A DNA stretch of 64,000 nucleotides from Chryseobacterium sp. (lineage in GTDB: Bacteria; Bacteroidota; Bacteroidia; Flavobacteriales; Weeksellaceae), in assembly GCF_029240215.1 (NCBI RefSeq), contig NZ_JARBTK010000002.1, forward strand, positions 372,001-436,000, in the 5' to 3' direction. The notes under the pieces are model-generated. The model had not been told where the DNA came from. It searched no databases and worked only from the letters and a program-made list of their open reading frames with translations. Shown here one piece after another: positions 17,438 to 27,400 of the stretch. The first letter of the stretch is position 1. Each line of letters starts with the position of its first letter. The position numbers and the translations under genes are program-made.

Positions 17438-17534
17438 GAATTTTAACGCAAAGTTCGCAAAGATTTTTTTATTACTAGCTGTTTTATTTTAAGGTTCGCA
17501 AAGGCGTTTCACTCAACTAAGAACACAAAGTTTT
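17438..17534. repeat. Dispersed intergenic element (second family), copy 1
   Basis: About 97 bp starting GAATTTTAACGCAAAG, with a central TTCGCAAAGGCGTTTCAC, and ending CACAAAGTTTT. It is closely similar along its length to 46085-46178. It lies between apt and the TPR gene and has no open frame. Confidence 0.8.
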
Positions 17535-17592
17535 TTCAATTTTACGGATTAATACTTAAATATTTTAAGTAAAAAATAATGAATTGAAATTT

Positions 17593-18129
17593 TCAATATT
17601 CTAAAGTGTGATAAATTTCCGCATCAAATTTCTTGAGCTTTTCTTCACCTTTTAGATCTTTTAAACCAATCAAAAAACTAAACTGAACGACTTTTGCACC
17701 TTGCTTTTCAACCAGTTTTGCTGCAGCTTCTGTAGTTCCTCCTGTTGCTAAAAGATCATCATGAATTAAAATTCTCTGACCTTTTTTAATCTGACCTTCA
17801 CGGGTTTCAATTTCTGCGCTTCCATATTCCAAATCATATTTTTCTGAAATAATCGGTGGTGGAAGTTTGCCTCTTTTTCTGATTAAAATAAATGGAACAT
17901 CCAGAGCTACTGCGATCGCAATTCCGAAAAGATAACCACGGCTTTCAATTCCGCAGACTGCATCTACTTTTCCTTTGCTGAATTTAACTAGATCTTCAAT
18001 GACCTCTTCATATAGTTTCGGATCTAAAAAAATCGGTGAAATATCTTTAAACTGAATTCCGGGAATCGGAAAGTCAGCTATGTTTTCAATGGTTTCGTTG
18101 AGTTTTCTGATCAGTTCTTGTGAAGCCAT
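17593..18129 (-). CDS. apt: Adenine phosphoribosyltransferase
   Basis: A 178-residue purine-salvage enzyme converting adenine and PRPP to AMP. The family start FPIPGIQFKDISPIF is near residue 20, AVCGIESRGYLFG near 57, FILIRKRGKLPPP near 80 and the PRPP-binding loop RILIHDDLLATGGTTEAA near 120. The length is standard. It starts 4 nt after the stop of an upstream lipoprotein gene on the same strand, so both likely share a transcript. Its PRPP source, prs, is at 41 kb. Confidence 0.93.
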   Translation of the reverse strand: MASQELIRKLNETIENIADFPIPGIQFKDISPIFLDPKLYEEVIEDLVKFSKGKVDAVCGIESRGYLFGIAIAVALDVPFILIRKRGKLPPPIISEKYDLEYGSAEIETREGQIKKGQRILIHDDLLATGGTTEAAAKLVEKQGAKVVQFSFLIGLKDLKGEEKLKKFDAEIYHTLEY

Positions 18130-18132
18130 AGA

Positions 18133-19323
18133 TTATGGATTTATCTTATAGCTTGAGATTTTCCATTCTCCATTGACGCTTTTCAGTCCGAAAGTTGCTT
18201 TCAGAGATGTTGTTCTTCCGTTTTTATCCGTTACATCGTATGTTGCATTTACGCTTGCAGCATTTGGATTTGTAGCATTTGTTGTAATGTTTTTCACGCT
18301 TACATTTTTCACAGCTCCAAAACCGGAAGTCGGGTTTGAGAAAGATTCATAGCTTCCCCAGCTTGGATTGCTTGATGAATCAAATGCTGCTTTTAAATTT
18401 TGCGAGCTTACATTATTTAAAAATTTGCTAACTGTATTTTTCGGATCTGCAGTCGGTTGTTTAGGCTGAGTAGGTGTTGCATTTGGATCTGTAACTGTTC
18501 CCGGAGTTGTTCCGGTAGGATTGTTGGGGTCAATTACTGCATTCGGATCTTGCACCATCATTGTAGAATCTGTTTTTGGAACTTCAGGCACTCTTAAAGC
18601 AGAAGGATTTACATCCAATCCTATTTTAGACATTTTGAAAGTCTTTGCCGTGGTTTTTACAGAAACTGTAATGTCAATTTTATTATCAACAATTTTAGAT
18701 GCTAATAAAGAAGAAAATTTAAGACTAAATCCTCTGAAATTATTATCCTGCATCAGGTTTTTAGCAGTCGAAAGTTTCACTCCGTTACTGAAAACCTCTA
18801 AAGTTGTTTCTAAACCTGCACCTGTAAAAGCAATCGGTTTTCCTGCATTGTCAACTAACCTTGGAATGATCTGCATTGAAGTTGCACCATTTCCTGCATC
18901 GCCAGTTAACTGTGTTATAATACTTAATGAGTTTGCACGTACATCGTTTGGATCGCTTTCTTTAGCAGTCTCGTCACCGAAGATGTTCATTTCTCCTAAT
19001 GATGGAGGGGCCGTACTTGCCCACTCAATGCCATTTTTTTGTGCAACCTGATCCGCCATCGACAAAATTTCAGGAACTTTTTTCCCGTCGATCAGTTGAC
19101 CTAAAGCTTTAAGCTCGTTGACATCACCTTCGGCTTCTACACCGAAGGTTTTTAAAATATATAAAGCTTCATTAAATTTGATCTGCTTGATAGTTGTAAG
19201 GCTTGAAGCCATATCATTGATGCTCGACTGCAAAGTCTGAGTACTGGTAGCATCAACATGATCTTTCTTACAAGCTGTAAAAAGAAGTAAACTAAAAATA
19301 AGTAGAAAACTTAGCTTTTTCAT
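18133..19323 (-). CDS. Lipoprotein with Pro/Thr linker and NTF2-like C-terminal domain
   Basis: A 396-residue protein with a lipoprotein signal (SLLLFTACKKDH, lipidated Cys near residue 17). Residues about 25-235 form an Ala/Ser/Thr-rich domain I do not recognise. Residues about 240-290 are a low-complexity linker rich in Pro, Asn, Thr and Asp (NNPTGTTPGTVTDPNAT). The last 100 residues (VSKFLNNVSSQNLKAAF to GEWKISSYKINP) look like an NTF2-like/DUF4878-type fold. Function is unknown; it should face the periplasm or the cell surface. It is upstream of apt with its own -7 box. Confidence 0.7.
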   Translation of the reverse strand: MKKLSFLLIFSLLLFTACKKDHVDATSTQTLQSSINDMASSLTTIKQIKFNEALYILKTFGVEAEGDVNELKALGQLIDGKKVPEILSMADQVAQKNGIEWASTAPPSLGEMNIFGDETAKESDPNDVRANSLSIITQLTGDAGNGATSMQIIPRLVDNAGKPIAFTGAGLETTLEVFSNGVKLSTAKNLMQDNNFRGFSLKFSSLLASKIVDNKIDITVSVKTTAKTFKMSKIGLDVNPSALRVPEVPKTDSTMMVQDPNAVIDPNNPTGTTPGTVTDPNATPTQPKQPTADPKNTVSKFLNNVSSQNLKAAFDSSSNPSWGSYESFSNPTSGFGAVKNVSVKNITTNATNPNAASVNATYDVTDKNGRTTSLKATFGLKSVNGEWKISSYKINP

Positions 19324-19340
19324 TTGTTTATGGTTTGATG

Positions 19341-19348
19341 CAAATTTA
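19341..19348 (-). promoter_or_regulatory. -7 box for the lipoprotein-apt unit
   Basis: Minus strand reads TAAATTTG, 17 nt before the lipoprotein ATG. The -33 element is not clear. Confidence 0.55.
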
Positions 19349-19374
19349 GTAAAACCTTTATTAATACTGATTTT

Positions 19375-20391
19375 TTATTTTTTGTTTTCTTTTTCCTTTA
19401 AATCTTCTTTGAAGAACGAGCTGAAAATGGTTTGCATATTCGGGAAAGATGCATTTTGCCAATAATTGGTTTTGTACTGACTCGCATTTACGTCGTATTT
19501 CACTTTTGTTACGTCATTACTGTCGCTGAAATCTATTTCTGTTGGATAGAAATTTTTATAAATGATCACCTGGTTATAATCAGGCTCGCTTTTGTGTTTT
19601 AATTTGATGAAAGCAATTTCATTTGATTCTAATAAATCTCTCAAAGTCTTCTTTGAATCTTTCTCGTAAGAAATATTGATAATTCCTTTGACGTCAAAGA
19701 AGCGATAACCAAAAAGTGCGAATTCTTTTTCCTGAAGAGATTCACCAGTAATTTCGATTTCGTCTTTTGAAGCACTTTTCAATTCTTTTACTCTTGTATT
19801 TTTCTGGTTGTATTCTTCAATATTTCCTACACTTTTTAATTTTGGAAGTTGAAGGAAAAAAGTGTAATCCCAAGATCCCATTTCTTTTTTTTCATTTTTT
19901 GCTCCTTCTAATCTAAAAATACGATATTGTTCGATGTTTGCGCTTTTTGCCTTCTTTGTCTTGTTGTCAAAAACATAGGTTACAATTCCGTCAATATAGC
20001 AGTTTAATTTATTATTCAACGTTACATAAGCATTGAAATTCCCTTTAATTAAAACATATTTTGCAGGTTTGGTGTTTTTAATGACAACCGCTTCAATATC
20101 TTTTACTCTGTCATTTAATTTAACGACATCTTTGTCTAAATCAGAATAAGAAAGAGTACCAAGCAAAAGATTATCATACACCAATTGGAATTTTTCCTGA
20201 GATGGACTTAGCAATTTTCTGTCTATTTTTCCGTCAATGTCGGAGTAGGCAATAATGCTTCCGTCTTTCCCAAATACTGAAACTTTCGGTAGTGGCTGGC
20301 TTGTTTTCTCTGAAAGGAAAGTAGTGGTTTGTGCGTTAAATAAATTTAGCAATAGCACGAAGAGAAGAGAGAGTAATTGATCTTTTTTCAT
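19375..20391 (-). CDS. Exported protein of unknown function with carboxypeptidase-regulatory-like N-terminus
   Basis: A 338-residue protein with signal peptide MKKDQLLSLLFVLLLNLFNA. Residues 25-90 (SQPLPKVSVFGKDGSIIAYS, then DIDGKI) resemble the CarboxypepD_reg-like beta-sandwich common in Bacteroidota surface proteins. The rest is charged and rich in Lys, Asp and Asn, with no motif I recognise. It may be an envelope protein, but I assign no function. It is a separate unit between the act operon terminator and the lipoprotein gene. Confidence 0.65.
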   Translation of the reverse strand: MKKDQLLSLLFVLLLNLFNAQTTTFLSEKTSQPLPKVSVFGKDGSIIAYSDIDGKIDRKLLSPSQEKFQLVYDNLLLGTLSYSDLDKDVVKLNDRVKDIEAVVIKNTKPAKYVLIKGNFNAYVTLNNKLNCYIDGIVTYVFDNKTKKAKSANIEQYRIFRLEGAKNEKKEMGSWDYTFFLQLPKLKSVGNIEEYNQKNTRVKELKSASKDEIEITGESLQEKEFALFGYRFFDVKGIINISYEKDSKKTLRDLLESNEIAFIKLKHKSEPDYNQVIIYKNFYPTEIDFSDSNDVTKVKYDVNASQYKTNYWQNASFPNMQTIFSSFFKEDLKEKENKK

Positions 20392-20465
20392 TATTTACAA
20401 TTTTAAGTTTAAAGTTTAATCTATTATAAAGACAACTTAATTGTGAAAAAGGTTGCCTACAAACA

Positions 20466-20502
20466 TAAAAAAAAAGACTGATTTATTATAAATCAGTCTT
20501 TT
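20466..20502 (-). terminator. Terminator of the act operon
   Basis: A perfect 14-bp stem (AAAAGACTGATTTA with TAAATCAGTCTTTT, 3-nt loop) is followed on the minus strand by a run of T, immediately after the last act gene. Confidence 0.85.
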
Positions 20503-20526
20503 AAAGTTTTATTTTGTTACAAGTCC

Positions 20527-21858
20527 TTAGAAAGGATACTCATAAATTTCAGATTCGTGAAGGAAAGGGTTTCCTGTTGGAATAAGTTTCAATTTAGCTA
20601 ATGCAGACATTACTGTGAAGATAAATAATCCTACTACAAATAATACAGCACCCAATACTAATAAAAGTACTTCCGGAGTGTTCCAGTAAGGACCAACTGT
20701 TCCCGGCATTACCATATTGAAATAATCTAAAAGGTGACCTAAGATGACAACTACTGCCATAATAGTTACAACTTTGTAATTTCTCTTAATGCTTGAACTT
20801 ACCAATACCAATAATGGCAATAAGAAGTTGATGATCAACATTGGCAAGAATGTAACTCCATAGTGTTGGAATCTTCCGAAGAAGTAATTAACCTCTTCCG
20901 GTACGTTTGCATACCAATACAACATAAACTGAGCAAACCATGTGTACGTCCAAAGCATACTTGTTGCAAAAAGGAAAACTCCCAAATCGTGCAAGTGATT
21001 GTCATTGAACTGTGGTAAGAATCCGTTTTTCTTAAGGTAAACACTTAGCAAAATAATTACAGCGATACCACTTGAAAGACAGCTAACCATAGAATACCAG
21101 ATATACATTGTAGAATACCAGTGAGGGTCAATAGACATCAACCAGTCCCAAGCCCAAGCTGCAGAAGCAAACCCGAAGAATGCGATATATCCTACGGCCC
21201 ATCTGTAAAGGAATTGATACTCAACCAAAGATTTTGTATCATCTACTTTTTTAGACTGTGCTTTCAGTTTCCATGCGAAGAATGAAGCTCCGATTACGTA
21301 AATCAAAGTTCTGATTGCGTAGAAAGGAATATTTAAGAATCTTTTCTTTTCAAATAAGATTACATCAAAATGAGCAGAATTTGGGTCTGTCAAATCCGGA
21401 TCCATCCAATGGAATAAGTGACCTTGGTGAAAGATATTTAATAACATTAATATTACTAAAATTGCTCCACCGTAAGGAATATAAGAAGCAATAGCTTCCA
21501 TTACTCTTGTAATAATAATTGGCCATCCTGCGTGAGCTGCGTGCTGAATACAGTAGAAAAACAATACCGCACAACTTACTCCGAAGAAAAATACAGCTAC
21601 AAAATGTATTGCTGCTAAAGGTTGATTGTGAACCTGCATTGTAGCATGCTCAAGATGTGAAGCGTGATCCTGAGGTCCTATCATCTCACTAGAGTGAGTA
21701 GGTGCATCGTGACCTGAAGAATGAACTGCCTCCATCATATGCTCTATTTTTTCTGCAGTCAACCCATGATTCAGGAAATAACCGATTCCAAATAGAACTA
21801 AACCTACAACAAGAAGTATTATAGAAGTTGATTTTAATTTTGGTGAAAAACTATACAT
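20527..21858 (-). CDS. actF: Alternative complex III subunit F (quinol:cytochrome c oxidoreductase membrane subunit)
   Basis: A 443-residue polytopic inner-membrane protein with about ten helices. It is a quinone-binding-type membrane subunit homologous to NrfD-like ActC. Residues about 30-80 form a His-rich loop (HHMEAVHSSGHDAPTHSSE-like). Recognisable later segments are DWLMSIDPHWYSTMYIWYSM and WFAQFMLYWYANVPEEVNYF. It is last in the act operon, 8 nt after actE, followed by a strong terminator. No cytochrome oxidase gene follows, unlike many Bacteroidota clusters. Confidence 0.9.
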   Translation of the reverse strand: MYSFSPKLKSTSIILLVVGLVLFGIGYFLNHGLTAEKIEHMMEAVHSSGHDAPTHSSEMIGPQDHASHLEHATMQVHNQPLAAIHFVAVFFFGVSCAVLFFYCIQHAAHAGWPIIITRVMEAIASYIPYGGAILVILMLLNIFHQGHLFHWMDPDLTDPNSAHFDVILFEKKRFLNIPFYAIRTLIYVIGASFFAWKLKAQSKKVDDTKSLVEYQFLYRWAVGYIAFFGFASAAWAWDWLMSIDPHWYSTMYIWYSMVSCLSSGIAVIILLSVYLKKNGFLPQFNDNHLHDLGVFLFATSMLWTYTWFAQFMLYWYANVPEEVNYFFGRFQHYGVTFLPMLIINFLLPLLVLVSSSIKRNYKVVTIMAVVVILGHLLDYFNMVMPGTVGPYWNTPEVLLLVLGAVLFVVGLFIFTVMSALAKLKLIPTGNPFLHESEIYEYPF

Positions 21859-21866
21859 TTCTTTTC

Positions 21867-22544
21867 TTATTTTTTAGTTGCGGTAGAATCTGTTTTTGCT
21901 GCTGTAGCTGAAGCTGCTGCCGGTACGCCTTTTTTGAAAGCGTTGATCACATACATTGCAACTCTCCATCTGTCCCCAGCGTTCAATTGTCCTGCATAAG
22001 AACCCATTGCATTTCTACCGTTTGTTAATACATAATGAACAGAACCTACAGTGATTTCTCTGTCTGCATAATTTGGTACACCTGAATATGCTCCACTCTG
22101 AACGATTGGTCCTTGTCCGTCACCACCAGTTCCGTGACAAGCTGAACAGGTACGATCAAATAACATTTTTCCTCTTTCAAGATCTTTCACAGCATTAGCC
22201 GGATTTAAAGGAGAAGTCGTTAATGTTTTTGAAGCATCATAACCTGCGTTATACTCATCCGGATTTTTTGGAAGTTTACTTTCTTCAAAAACACCGTCTT
22301 TATTTTGAGCAACAGAACCTTCTACCGGAGCGAGACCTGTAGCACCATTATTTCTAACAAATGCAGGAATCTCATTTTCATGATCTGAATATGCATCCTG
22401 AGCTTTCATCAATGGATCGTAAGCTACCGGAAAGTACATATCCGGGAAATATACCAATGGTGTATTTTCTTTCGGTCCGCAAGAATTAAGTAAAACTGCT
22501 GTTAAACCTAAAACTGCTGTAATTTTTAGTACATTCTTTTTCAT
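21867..22544 (-). CDS. actE: Alternative complex III subunit E, monoheme cytochrome c lipoprotein
   Basis: A 225-residue periplasmic lipoprotein: MKKNVLKITAVLGL leads into a lipobox ending NSCGPKE. The C-terminal half has one heme c site, CSACHG, followed by GGDGQGPIVQSGAYSG, and a likely Met axial ligand in GRNAMGSYAGQL. The C-terminal tail is Ala/Thr/Lys-rich. The ATG at 22544 sits 1 nt after the actD stop and opens the signal peptide; an ATG at 22553 would overlap actD. It should carry electrons out of the complex. Confidence 0.9.
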   Translation of the reverse strand: MKKNVLKITAVLGLTAVLLNSCGPKENTPLVYFPDMYFPVAYDPLMKAQDAYSDHENEIPAFVRNNGATGLAPVEGSVAQNKDGVFEESKLPKNPDEYNAGYDASKTLTTSPLNPANAVKDLERGKMLFDRTCSACHGTGGDGQGPIVQSGAYSGVPNYADREITVGSVHYVLTNGRNAMGSYAGQLNAGDRWRVAMYVINAFKKGVPAAASATAAKTDSTATKK

Positions 22545-22545
22545 T

Positions 22546-23067
22546 TTAAGCATCTTTAACAGTTATTTCTTCAACTCCCGTATCAACAAGCAGCTGCTTA
22601 ATAGATTCTACATCTTCCGTAATAAATTCCATCATGAATTTATCATCTGTAGTTCTTGGATCTGGGTTCTGAGCCGGAGCACCAGGATACATTTTGTTTC
22701 TAACCAAGAAAGTTAAAGACATCATGTGTGCTGCACAGAATACCATTAATTCAAACATTGGAACTACGAATGCAGGCATATTGTGAGCCCAGTCAAAAGC
22801 TGGTTTACCACCAATATTCTGAGGCCAGTCATGATTCATTACATACCAAGTAACTGTTGCTCCAATACTCACTCCGTAAAGAGCGTAGATAAATGCTGCA
22901 TCAGAAATTCTTGTCTTCTTCAACCCTAAAGCTTTATCTAGCCCGTGAACCGGGAATGGAGTATAAACTTCGTTGATTGCGATTCCTTTATCGTTGAATG
23001 CTTTAACTCCGTTCATTAGATCGTCGTCATCAGCATAAAGTCCGTATACAATTTTAGTGGTGCTCAT
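22546..23067 (-). CDS. actD: Alternative complex III subunit D (DUF3341)
   Basis: A 173-residue membrane protein of the DUF3341 family, the ActD subunit. It begins MSTTKIVYGLYADDDDL, a ferredoxin-like N-terminal domain with VYTPFPVHGLDKALGL, then two hydrophobic helices near residues 60-80 and 95-115. The start at 23067 overlaps the end of actC by 14 nt; a longer frame would extend further into actC. Translational coupling with actC is likely. Confidence 0.88.
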   Translation of the reverse strand: MSTTKIVYGLYADDDDLMNGVKAFNDKGIAINEVYTPFPVHGLDKALGLKKTRISDAAFIYALYGVSIGATVTWYVMNHDWPQNIGGKPAFDWAHNMPAFVVPMFELMVFCAAHMMSLTFLVRNKMYPGAPAQNPDPRTTDDKFMMEFITEDVESIKQLLVDTGVEEITVKDA

Positions 23068-24451
23068 CTCCTTCTTTTGCTTTATAAGTTTCACCTGAGA
23101 TTTTCAAAATCGATTTTAATTCGGCCTGTGCAATTACAGGGAATGTTCTTGCGTACAATAAGAATAATACAGAGAAAAATCCGATTGTTCCTAAATATAC
23201 ACCTACGTCGATGATAGTTGGTTTAAACATCGTCCAAGATCCTGGCAAGTAATCTCTTGAAAGGTTGATAACGATGATGTCAAAACGCTCGAACCACATA
23301 CCAATGTTGATGATCAATGCGATAATAAATGTTGCAAGAATATTTGTTCTTACTCTCTTAAACCAGAACGCAGCCGGAATAATTAAGTTACAAGATATCA
23401 ATGCCCAGAATGCCCACCAGTAAGGTCCTGTAGCAGCACCCGGAGATAGGTAAGTAAAGTCTTCGTATCTTGAACCAGAGTACCATCCGATGAAATATTC
23501 AGTTGCATAAGCTACAGTTACCATACCACCTGTTAAGATAATTACGATGTTCATAATTTCAATATGATACATTGTGATGTAATCTTCTAAGTGACAAACT
23601 TTTCTTGCAATCAGCAATAGGGTCTGTACCATTGCAAATCCTGAGAAGATTGCTCCTGCAACGAAGTAAGGAGGATAGATCGTAGAGTGCCATCCTTTAA
23701 TTACTGACGTAGCAAAGTCAAAAGATACCGTCGTGTGTACTGAGAATACAAGTGGAGTTGCCAAACCTGCAAGAACCAAAGATAATTCTTCAAATCTCTG
23801 CCAGTGTTTTGCTTTACCACCCCAACCGAAGGCCAGGAATGTATAAATTTTTCTTGTCCAAGGAGTTTTTGCTCTGTCTCTGATCATTGCAAAGTCAGGA
23901 ATCAATCCCATAAACCAGAATACTGTAGATACTGAGAAATACGTAGAGATTGCAAATACGTCCCAAAGTAGAGGAGAGTTGAAGTTCCCCCAAAGAGAAC
24001 CAAACTGGTTAGGTAAAGGGAATACCCAATATCCTACCCAAACTCTACCCATGTGGATTACCGGGAAGATTGCTGCCTGTACAACTGCGAAGATCGTCAT
24101 CGCTTCTGCAGAACGGTTTACAGACATTCTCCAACGCTGTCTAAATAATAATAATACTGCGGAGATAAGAGTTCCGGCGTGACCGATACCTACCCACCAT
24201 ACGAAGTTGGTAATATCCCAACCCCAGTTAATAGTTCTGTTAAGCCCCCATGCTCCAATACCTGTCCCGATAGTGTAGGCGATACAGCCGAATCCGTAGA
24301 TGAATAGAACTAAGGCTGCATATAGTGATACCCACCATAATTTTCCTGCTCTTTCTTCGATAGGTCGTGCAATATCTTCTGTGATATCGTGATAAGTTTT
24401 GTGACCAATAATCAGAGGTTCCCTTATCGGAGCTTCGTAATGTCCTGACAT
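23054..24451 (-). CDS. actC: Alternative complex III subunit C (NrfD-like membrane subunit)
   Basis: A 465-residue polytopic inner-membrane protein of the NrfD/PsrC family with about ten helices, the main quinol-oxidising candidate in the complex. Typical segments are WGLNRTINWGWDITNFVWW near residue 70, IGHAGTLISAVLLLFRQRWR near 90, and FDFATSVIKGWHSTIYPPYF near 250. It follows actB by 25 nt and overlaps actD. The family is known to pack against ActB and ActF. Confidence 0.93.
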   Translation of the reverse strand: MSGHYEAPIREPLIIGHKTYHDITEDIARPIEERAGKLWWVSLYAALVLFIYGFGCIAYTIGTGIGAWGLNRTINWGWDITNFVWWVGIGHAGTLISAVLLLFRQRWRMSVNRSAEAMTIFAVVQAAIFPVIHMGRVWVGYWVFPLPNQFGSLWGNFNSPLLWDVFAISTYFSVSTVFWFMGLIPDFAMIRDRAKTPWTRKIYTFLAFGWGGKAKHWQRFEELSLVLAGLATPLVFSVHTTVSFDFATSVIKGWHSTIYPPYFVAGAIFSGFAMVQTLLLIARKVCHLEDYITMYHIEIMNIVIILTGGMVTVAYATEYFIGWYSGSRYEDFTYLSPGAATGPYWWAFWALISCNLIIPAAFWFKRVRTNILATFIIALIINIGMWFERFDIIVINLSRDYLPGSWTMFKPTIIDVGVYLGTIGFFSVLFLLYARTFPVIAQAELKSILKISGETYKAKEGDEHH

Positions 24452-24476
24452 TTTTTACCTATTTATTATTTAAACT

Positions 24477-27400
24477 TTAATTTTCTGCTCTGTTTCTTAC
24501 TTTAGTGTGATAGAACACGTTTGGTTTTGTTCCTATCTCTTCAAGTAAATGATATCTTCTGTTGCTAGAATACAATTCTCTCACTTCAGATTCTTTGTCA
24601 TTCATGTCTCCAAACGTCATTGCTCCGGTAGAACAAGCAGCAGCACAAGCACAAGAATTTTTAAATTCGTTGTCTGTTACTTTTCTGTTTTCTCTCTTAG
24701 CATTCAAGATAGTAGCCTGAGTCTCCTGGATACACAATGAACATTTTTCCATTACCCCTCTTGTTCTTACAACAACATCAGGGTTAAGTACCATTCTTCC
24801 TAAATCATTATTTTGATTAAAATCAAAACGGTCATTCAAATTATAAGTAAACCAGTTGAAACGTCTTACTTTGTACGGACAGTTGTTTGCACAATATCTA
24901 GTACCAATACATCTGTTGTAAGCCATGTGGTTTTGACCTTGCTTACCATGTGAAGTAGCCGCTACAGGACATACCGTTTCACAAGGAGCGTGGTTACAGT
25001 GCTGACACATTACCGGTTGGAAAATTACATCAGGACTTTCATTTGGTTCGATCAAGATGTCGTACAATTGAGGAACATTTAAACCTCTTTCAACACCTTC
25101 TTTAGTCTCGATTTTTTCTTTTGCAGAATAGTAACGGTCGATTCTCAACCAATACATATCTCTTGACATTCTGATCTCTTCTTTACCTACAACAGGAACG
25201 TTGTTTTCTGCCTGACAAGCAATGATACATGCTCCACAACCAGTACAAGAGTTCAAGTCAACCGATAAGTTGAAGTGAGGTCCATCTGTATCATCAAATG
25301 CATCCCAAAGGTCAATTTTACCTGCAGGAAGTGCACCGCTGATTGTATGATATTCCAAAGGTTTGTTCCATCCATGGTGTTCGTCATCGAATGCTACATT
25401 TAAGAATTCCGCTAACGGAACTTCTTTAGCAATGTCATAACGACCCATTAGAGTATTTTGAAGCTGAATACCTGCAAACTCGTGGCTTTCACCTGTCTTT
25501 TCTATTTTAACATTAGAAACTGCAAGGTTAGAACCATCAAATAAAGGATAAGCATTTACCCCAGTATCTGCAGTTGCTCCTGAATCTTTTTTACCATAAC
25601 CAAGAGCAAGACCCACTGATCCGTCTGCTTGTCCCGGCTGAATAAATACAGGAACGTTTTCTATAGTTACTCCGTTTACAGTAAGGTTTACGATAGAACC
25701 ATCCAACTGCATTCTTGCATTCAAATCATTTTCTATACCTAAATCTTTCGCATCTTTCGGAGAAATTGTAAGGTAGTTATCCCAAGACATTCTTGTCAAT
25801 GGATCTGGTAATTCCTGCAACCAAGGGTTGTTCGCCTGAGTTCCGTCTCCTATTGAAGTCTTGGTATATAAAACTAATTCTAAATCTGAAGCTTTAAAGT
25901 TTCCTAATTCAGCAACAGCCTGTGCAGCGTTTCCGCCAGCGTAAGACAATGTTGTTGCGTTATTAGAAGCAACGATACCGTTGTATAAAGCTTTGTTAAA
26001 AGAAGTTGCGCCCAATACAGAAGCTGAACTAGCTTTTAAATAATCGTAATAGTTATTAGCTGCATTGTTCTTTCCATTTTTCCAAACCAATAGAGATTCT
26101 TCGATCTGTCTTGATTTGTAAATTTTCTGAATCGTTGGCTGCATTAATGAATAAACTCCAGACTGAGGCTCAATATCACCCCAAGATTCTAGCCAGTTAG
26201 CTACCGGAATTACAGCTTTCGCTGCCTTATACATTTCGTTTTTCTTATCTGCAACAGCAATAACGTAAGGAACTTTAGCTAAAGATTTTTTGAAATCCTG
26301 ACCTTTATGATGAGAATAAATCGGGTCAACATTGTTGGTAATCAATACCCCAACTTGTCCACCGTTTACCCATCCTAAAAATTCCTGGAATCTTGCTTTA
26401 TCAAACTCTTTCAGGAAGTTTGCTTTACCAGTGAAAGCCACTGATCCTAATTTTTGGTTGATTAAGTGAGCTAAAATCTGAGCACCTTTAGAACCGTCAG
26501 CGAAAACAACAGCTTTGCTGCCTTTTGCTGCTAATTCTTTAGCAAGCTCGTTAGCTAATTTATCTGAAGAGCCACCTCCAACGATTGCGTTATAAACTTC
26601 AACCAAAGTTTTGTTTACAGCACTTGGCTTTAATCTGTATCTTGAATCTGCGTTAGCACCAGTTAAAGACATATTTGATTCCACTTGGATGTGTCTCAAC
26701 ATGTTTGCTCCCGGCTTTCTTGCTGCAGCGTAAGAAGTTTCTAAACTTGCTGCGTTGTATTCTCCTAAGAAATCTGCCTGGAAAGCAACCACCAATTCAG
26801 AACCTTTAAGGTCATAAACAGGCAAAGCTCTCTGTCCGAATACTTCCTGTGCGGCATCTAAAGAAGCAGCGTAAGGAATTGCATCATAAGTTACCAGTTC
26901 AGCGGTAGGATATTTAGCTTTAAATTCAGCAAATAACTTTTTGAATGTAGGTGAAGCAAAGGAATGTGATAATAAAACGATTCTTTTACCTGAAGCTTTA
27001 GCTTCTTCCAAACCTTTGATTACAAAATCATCTACTTTATCGAAAGTTTCATCTTTACCGTCTAATTTAGGCTGCTTTACTTTATCGTTATCATAAAGAG
27101 AAAGCACACTTGCCTGAGCTCTTGCGTTAGTTTTACCTAAATCTCCGGCTGCCGGGTTCGGATCAATTTTGATAGGTCTTCCTTCTCTGGTTTTTACTAA
27201 AACACTTGCAAAATCGTAACCGTCGAAATATGTTGAAGCGTAATAGTTAGGAACTCCCGGAATAATATCATGCGGCTTTACCACATAAGGAATTGTTTTA
27301 ATTACCGGAGCTTCACAAGCTGCTAAAGTAACTGCTGCAGTAGAGAAACCTAATAACTTCAAGAAATCTCTTCTCGTTGTACTAGCGTCGCTTTTCTCAG

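Noticed and set aside
20835-21574. Minus-strand frames of about 69 codons inside actF
   Set aside because: They are shifted shadows of the clear actF gene, with no independent start signal or family.
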